From positions 1-17,092 of the forward strand of contig JAQBGV010000157.1 in assembly GCA_032128395.1 (NCBI GenBank): DNA of 17,092 nt. Direction: 5' to 3'. Of the stretch, positions 14,825-17,092 are shown piece by piece. Within the stretch, counting starts at the first letter, position 1; every line of letters starts with the position of its first letter. The stretch comes from JAQBGV01 sp032128395. Lineage in GTDB: Bacteria > Planctomycetota > UBA8108 > UBA1146. The notes under the pieces are model-generated. The model did not search any database. It saw only the letters and a program-made list of their open reading frames with translations, and was not told the origin of the DNA. Position numbers and translations under genes: made by a program.

Positions 14825-16069
14825 TCAGAGCGCGCCGACGTACTCCAACCACTTCTCTTTTAGCTCCTTGAGGTCCAGCTTCCCGAAGGTCTGGCTGAAC
14901 GCTTCCTCACGGGACTTCCCGGCACACATCATGTTGAAGTACCCGGCGAGGAGTTTTCGGCCCGTCTTCTTCATCGCTCGGTCGTGCAAGAGGAAGTGCA
15001 CCATGCTCCAAGCCTGAGCGGCGTTGACGATCGAGCGATTGTTGGTCTTGTCATTGAAGTCGTCGTCACTGCAGGTGAGGAAGGACGACAGGGGCAAGTA
15101 CGAAGCATCGGCGACTGCCTCCTTGACGATCGAGTACTCGGTGCGGAATCCTTCTCCCCGCGGATTGGTCCGGATCACGTGGCCGACGGTGACGTTCTTT
15201 CCGTTCACCTGACTCGCTGCAAAGTAGCCGCCCATCCCCTTCTCGTACCAATCGGGGAGGGCTGGCGCGTGCAAGTGCCGAAACTGAGAGAAGCCGGTGC
15301 GGAACATTCGGGCAAGCGCTTGCTCTCCGATGCCGTACTTGTTCGTCGGTGCACCCTGGGCATCCGCGTTCACGAGGAGCGCCCGATAGTTCTCGGAGTA
15401 GAAACTCACCGAAGAGTTCATCGGCGTATCGCGGAGGGTCGAGAGGAACTCACGGTACTTCGTGGCATCACTGAAGAGGTACACTCGGTTGTAGGTGCCC
15501 TGGGAGTCGAAAGGGAGCACCTTCGAGTACGTATTGTGGATGACGTCCATGATCTTGCCTATGAACTCGCCGGCCTCGCGCTCGTCGAGCTGTTCATCGA
15601 CGTAGACGATGTAGTGCTTCGACACCGTCGTCTTCAGACCCGGAGGGTCGAGAAGGAGCGGCAATCCTCGTGCTACGAATTCGGATGCGGAAGTTTCCGC
15701 CAGGTAGGCTCGAGCCTTCTCGTCGTTTCCATACCAGAACTCGAGACGAGCGAGCCACGGGGCGGTCCAGGTCTCGTATCGCTCGGGATCGAGGCGGCGG
15801 CACTTCTCGAAGGTCGCTCTCGCCTCCTGGAACCGGGCGAGATGAAACTGCCCTTTTCCCAGGATGGCGTTTGCAGCCGGGTCGTTCGGTACCTTCTTGA
15901 GGACCTGCTGAATCGCCTCGATCCCCTCGTGGAACCGCTTCATCGCGATTAGCTTGTCCGCGGCGTCGAGAGTGCCCTGGGATTGGCCCAGTACTGGTGC
16001 ACTGATCGTCGGCGGTAGAAGAAGGAAAACGGCGAGAGCGAGTGGGGTCAGAACCGCGGTTCGCCTCAT
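14825..16069 (-). CDS. Exported TPR protein with degenerate DUF1570-like (pseudo-peptidase) domain
   Basis: A 414-residue protein with a signal peptide (MRRTAVLTPLALAVFLLLPP), two to three TPR-like repeats at about 35-130 (ADKLIAMKRFHEGIEAIQQV, then GKGQFHLARFQEARATFEKC), and a C-terminal domain that follows the DUF1570/gluzincin layout: HYIVYVDEQLDEREAG, VYLFSDATKYREFL, a central helix, and LPDWYEKGMGGYFA. In active members the helix carries HExxH and the later segment reads W-L-x-E-G. Here the helix reads LARMFRTGF (252-260) and the later segment W-Y-E-K277-G, so all three zinc ligands and the catalytic Glu appear missing. A non-catalytic binding or scaffolding role is inferred. ATG 16069 is chosen over the longer frame to 16183 because GGAG precedes it and the signal peptide begins there. 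The beta-helix gene follows 76 bases downstream. Confidence 0.75.
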   Translation of the reverse strand: MRRTAVLTPLALAVFLLLPPTISAPVLGQSQGTLDAADKLIAMKRFHEGIEAIQQVLKKVPNDPAANAILGKGQFHLARFQEARATFEKCRRLDPERYETWTAPWLARLEFWYGNDEKARAYLAETSASEFVARGLPLLLDPPGLKTTVSKHYIVYVDEQLDEREAGEFIGKIMDVIHNTYSKVLPFDSQGTYNRVYLFSDATKYREFLSTLRDTPMNSSVSFYSENYRALLVNADAQGAPTNKYGIGEQALARMFRTGFSQFRHLHAPALPDWYEKGMGGYFAASQVNGKNVTVGHVIRTNPRGEGFRTEYSIVKEAVADASYLPLSSFLTCSDDDFNDKTNNRSIVNAAQAWSMVHFLLHDRAMKKTGRKLLAGYFNMMCAGKSREEAFSQTFGKLDLKELKEKWLEYVGAL

Positions 16070-16428
16070 GTGAGACTCCAAGCAAGTCGGGGATGGGACA
16101 GCGAGATCTCCCCTCTCCGGGGGCGATTCTTCCTGTCCGGCGCTCGTCCGAATTGCGGGCTCCACGCATTCTCCGAGTCTCACCTGCTCAGATCAATGGT
16201 GATAGTCCAGGCACTCGACGATCGGGCAGGTGAGCCCGGTCCAACACAAACTGCGTTGCCCATCCCCGTTCAGCGCGGGCTGAGCCGCTTGCCAGACCTC
16301 TCAAGCTCCTCGAGTCGACCCCGTACTGTCCATCAATTCGTCGCGACTCGCAACTGAGGTCCTGACCACGCCTTGAGAGCCAGATCCGATCCACCCTTCC
16401 AGCGCCGCCAGCGGTTACCATCCCCGGC
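16070..16428. other. Intergenic stretch with no recognised gene
   Basis: These 359 bases separate the minus-strand TPR gene from the plus-strand transposase remnant. Apart from the ribosome site of the TPR gene, no open frame with family features, no clear -35/-10 pair and no transposon end could be recognised. A promoter for the minus-strand block would be expected here but is not visible. Confidence 0.5.
16076..16079 (-). promoter_or_regulatory. Ribosome binding site choosing the start of the TPR gene
   Basis: On the minus strand GGAG lies 6 bases before ATG 16069. The 38 extra codons open upstream to 16183 are charged and not signal-like, so this site and the signal peptide agree on the shorter protein. 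Confidence 0.5.
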
Positions 16429-16851
16429 ATGAACGGAATCCTTACACCGCTCCAAGTCATCATCGCAGCGTCCGCGGGCTGGCTCAACCGCCAACAGGCA
16501 GACGTCATCGAGTTCTTGATCGAGCAGAACCGCATTCTCCTCGAGCTGCACGACGGTAAACGCCCTCGACTCTCCGACGATCAACGACGTCGACTCGCTG
16601 TCAGGGGCAAGGCTGTCGGCCGCAAGGGACTCTTCGAGATTCCAACCGTGTTTCGGCCTGACACAATTCTCGGCTGGTATCGCAAACTGATTGCGATCAA
16701 GCACTACTACTCATTTCGCCGCCGTGGTCCGGGCCGGCCGCCGATCACGATTGGAGGTGGGAGTATCGTCACGGTCTTCCCGTCCAGGGTGACCGCCGTG
16801 ACCGTGCCGAGGTGGTTGAACGGGTGTCAGCTAGCGGACTACAACAGGTGA
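16429..16851 (+). pseudogene. Truncated integrase/transposase (N-terminal fragment)
   Basis: The first about 105 codons (MNGILTPLQVIIAASAGWLN, QQADVIEFLIEQNRILLEL, LSDDQRRRLAVRGKAVGRK, FRPDTILGWYRKLIAIK, RRRGPGRPP) match the N-terminal helix-turn-helix part of a common transposase type with an rve (DDE) integrase core, normally about 350-380 residues, as I recall the family. After the GPGRPP motif (about 16745) the similarity stops and the last 35 codons, IGGGSIVTVFP onward, are unrelated. The catalytic core with its DDE residues is absent, so the product cannot transpose. From about 16746 a different frame reads HDWRWEYRHGLPVQGDRRDR and runs to TGA 16852-16854, which could be a piece of a lost C-terminus or chance. 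No inverted terminal repeats were found. It is a decayed mobile element beside a tRNA gene. Confidence 0.75.
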
Positions 16852-16859
16852 AATGATAC

Positions 16860-16889
16860 GAGCCCCGTAAGCTATGCTCTACGGGGCTC
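16860..16889. terminator. Strong 10-bp hairpin, terminator-like
   Basis: GAGCCCCGTA (16860-16869) pairs perfectly with TACGGGGCTC (16880-16889) around a 10-base loop. On the plus strand it is followed by TTAGTT, a poor T tract. On the minus strand it lies 7 bases after the 3' end of a partial tRNA copy (16897-16921), the same layout as the true tRNA and its terminator further right. It may be the terminator of a lost tRNA gene or of the transposase remnant. Confidence 0.55.
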
Positions 16890-16896
16890 TTAGTTC

Positions 16897-16921
16897 TGGT
16901 GGCCGATACTGGACTTGAACC
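16897..16921 (-). repeat. Partial copy of the tRNA 3' end (direct repeat)
   Basis: These 25 bases match 17055-17079 at 24 positions (C at 16903 instead of G at 17061): CCA end, acceptor 3' strand and most of the T arm of the tRNA. Beyond the match the T stem cannot form (CGGGG against CCAGT) and no tRNA body follows, so this is not a working tRNA gene. It could be an attachment-site copy left by an integrated element or a decayed tandem tRNA. Confidence 0.75.
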
Positions 16922-16926
16922 CCGGA

Positions 16927-16944
16927 GGTCACCGCAATGTGACC
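16927..16944. other. Small hairpin inside the tRNA-repeat region
   Basis: GGTCAC (16927-16932) and GTGACC (16939-16944) form a 6-bp stem with a 6-base loop between the two partial tRNA-end copies. No T tract follows. Its role is unknown. Confidence 0.3.
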
Positions 16945-16961
16945 GACCAGAAAACACCAAT

Positions 16962-16984
16962 GGTTCCAGTCCAGAATCGCCCAC
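16962..16984 (+). repeat. Inverted partial copy of the tRNA 3' end
   Basis: Read on the plus strand, these 23 bases match the T arm and acceptor end of the minus-strand tRNA at 21 positions (GGTTC, AGTCCAG, ATCGCCCAC are shared). It is therefore inverted relative to both the real tRNA and the partial copy at 16897-16921. The T stem pairs at only three positions, so it is not a tRNA gene. Confidence 0.6.
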
Positions 16985-17013
16985 GGTTCGAAGCAGAGAC
17001 ACGCCCCTGGATG

Positions 17014-17044
17014 AAAAAAAGGCGGTTGGCCGAAGCCAACCGCC
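17014..17044 (-). terminator. Rho-independent terminator of the tRNA gene
   Basis: On the minus strand a perfect 10-bp stem, GGCGGTTGGC with GCCAACCGCC, is closed by a TTCG loop and followed by seven T residues (A run at 17014-17020 on the plus strand). It starts 10 bases after the CCA end of the tRNA. UUCG loops are especially stable, so this is a convincing terminator for the leftward tRNA transcript. Confidence 0.9.
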
Positions 17045-17054
17045 TCTAGTTTCA

Positions 17055-17092
17055 TGGTGGGCGATACTGGACTTGAACCAGTGACCTCTTGC
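17055..17092 (-). tRNA. tRNA 3' half, probably tRNA-Val, cut by the window end
   Basis: Read leftward the sequence gives GCAAG (3' strand of the anticodon stem), variable loop AGGTC, T arm ACTGG-TTCAAGT-CCAGT, acceptor 3' strand ATCGCCC, discriminator A and an encoded CCA. All pairings visible in this half are perfect. The anticodon lies outside the window. The acceptor end implies a GGGCGAT start, which I associate with bacterial tRNA-Val (UAC), so the amino acid is an inference while the tRNA itself is clear. A strong terminator follows at 17044-17014. Confidence 0.88.

Noticed and set aside
16897..16970. Possible second tRNA gene on the minus strand
   Set aside because: Only the CCA end, acceptor 3' strand and T loop match; the T stem does not pair and no anticodon or D arm can be drawn.

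Overview
The window looks like chromosomal DNA of a planctomycete (Planctomycetota), probably from an uncultured lineage. It is GC-rich and carries gene families typical of that phylum: a cytochrome/DUF1549/LamG/DUF1553 protein followed by a Tat-exported DUF1501 protein, secreted proteins with dockerin-like tandem EF-hand modules, a choice-of-anchor-Q beta-helix protein, and a TPR protein with a DUF1570-like domain. All assignments come from reading translated motifs; no database search was possible.

Layout. (1) 1-1425, plus strand: the C-terminal end of acetyl-CoA carboxylase beta subunit (accD), an RsbW-like ATPase, and an RNase Z-like metallo-beta-lactamase (MBL) hydrolase, tightly packed. 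(2) 1539-1925: a small degenerate receiver-like protein. (3) 2152-7433, plus strand, a likely operon: GGDEF protein, LolD-like ABC ATPase, MacB/FtsX-like permease, His-rich lipoprotein, DUF3299-like lipoprotein, and a secreted dockerin-MBL protein. Gaps are tiny or negative up to the DUF3299-like gene, and the last gene follows 25 bases later behind a strong ribosome binding site. (4) 7580-12245, plus strand: the large PSCyt1/DUF1549/LamG/DUF1553 protein and its DUF1501 partner, 4 bases apart. (5) 16069-12458, minus strand: TPR/DUF1570-like protein, beta-helix protein with C-terminal dockerin-like module, and a four-helix membrane protein, converging on block 4. (6) 16429-17092: a decayed transposase, terminator hairpins, and a minus-strand tRNA (probably Val) cut by the window end, with two extra partial copies of its 3' end nearby.

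How the genes may work together. The most coherent group is block 3. A MacB/LolCDE-type ATPase and permease, a lipoprotein with an H-x-H-x-H cluster, and a DUF3299-like lipoprotein resemble in gene content the Vibrio Zrg zinc-acquisition system, so a metal-handling role in the envelope is proposed as inference. A diguanylate cyclase heads the same transcription unit. Block 4 is the widespread but functionally unresolved planctomycete DUF1553/DUF1501 pair, probably exported. Block 5 encodes envelope or secreted proteins; its TPR protein seems to have lost the zinc-protease residues of its family. No CRISPR array, phage module or complete mobile element was found. The nearest thing to a novel system is the ABC/His-rich/DUF3299 operon with its cyclic-di-GMP gene.
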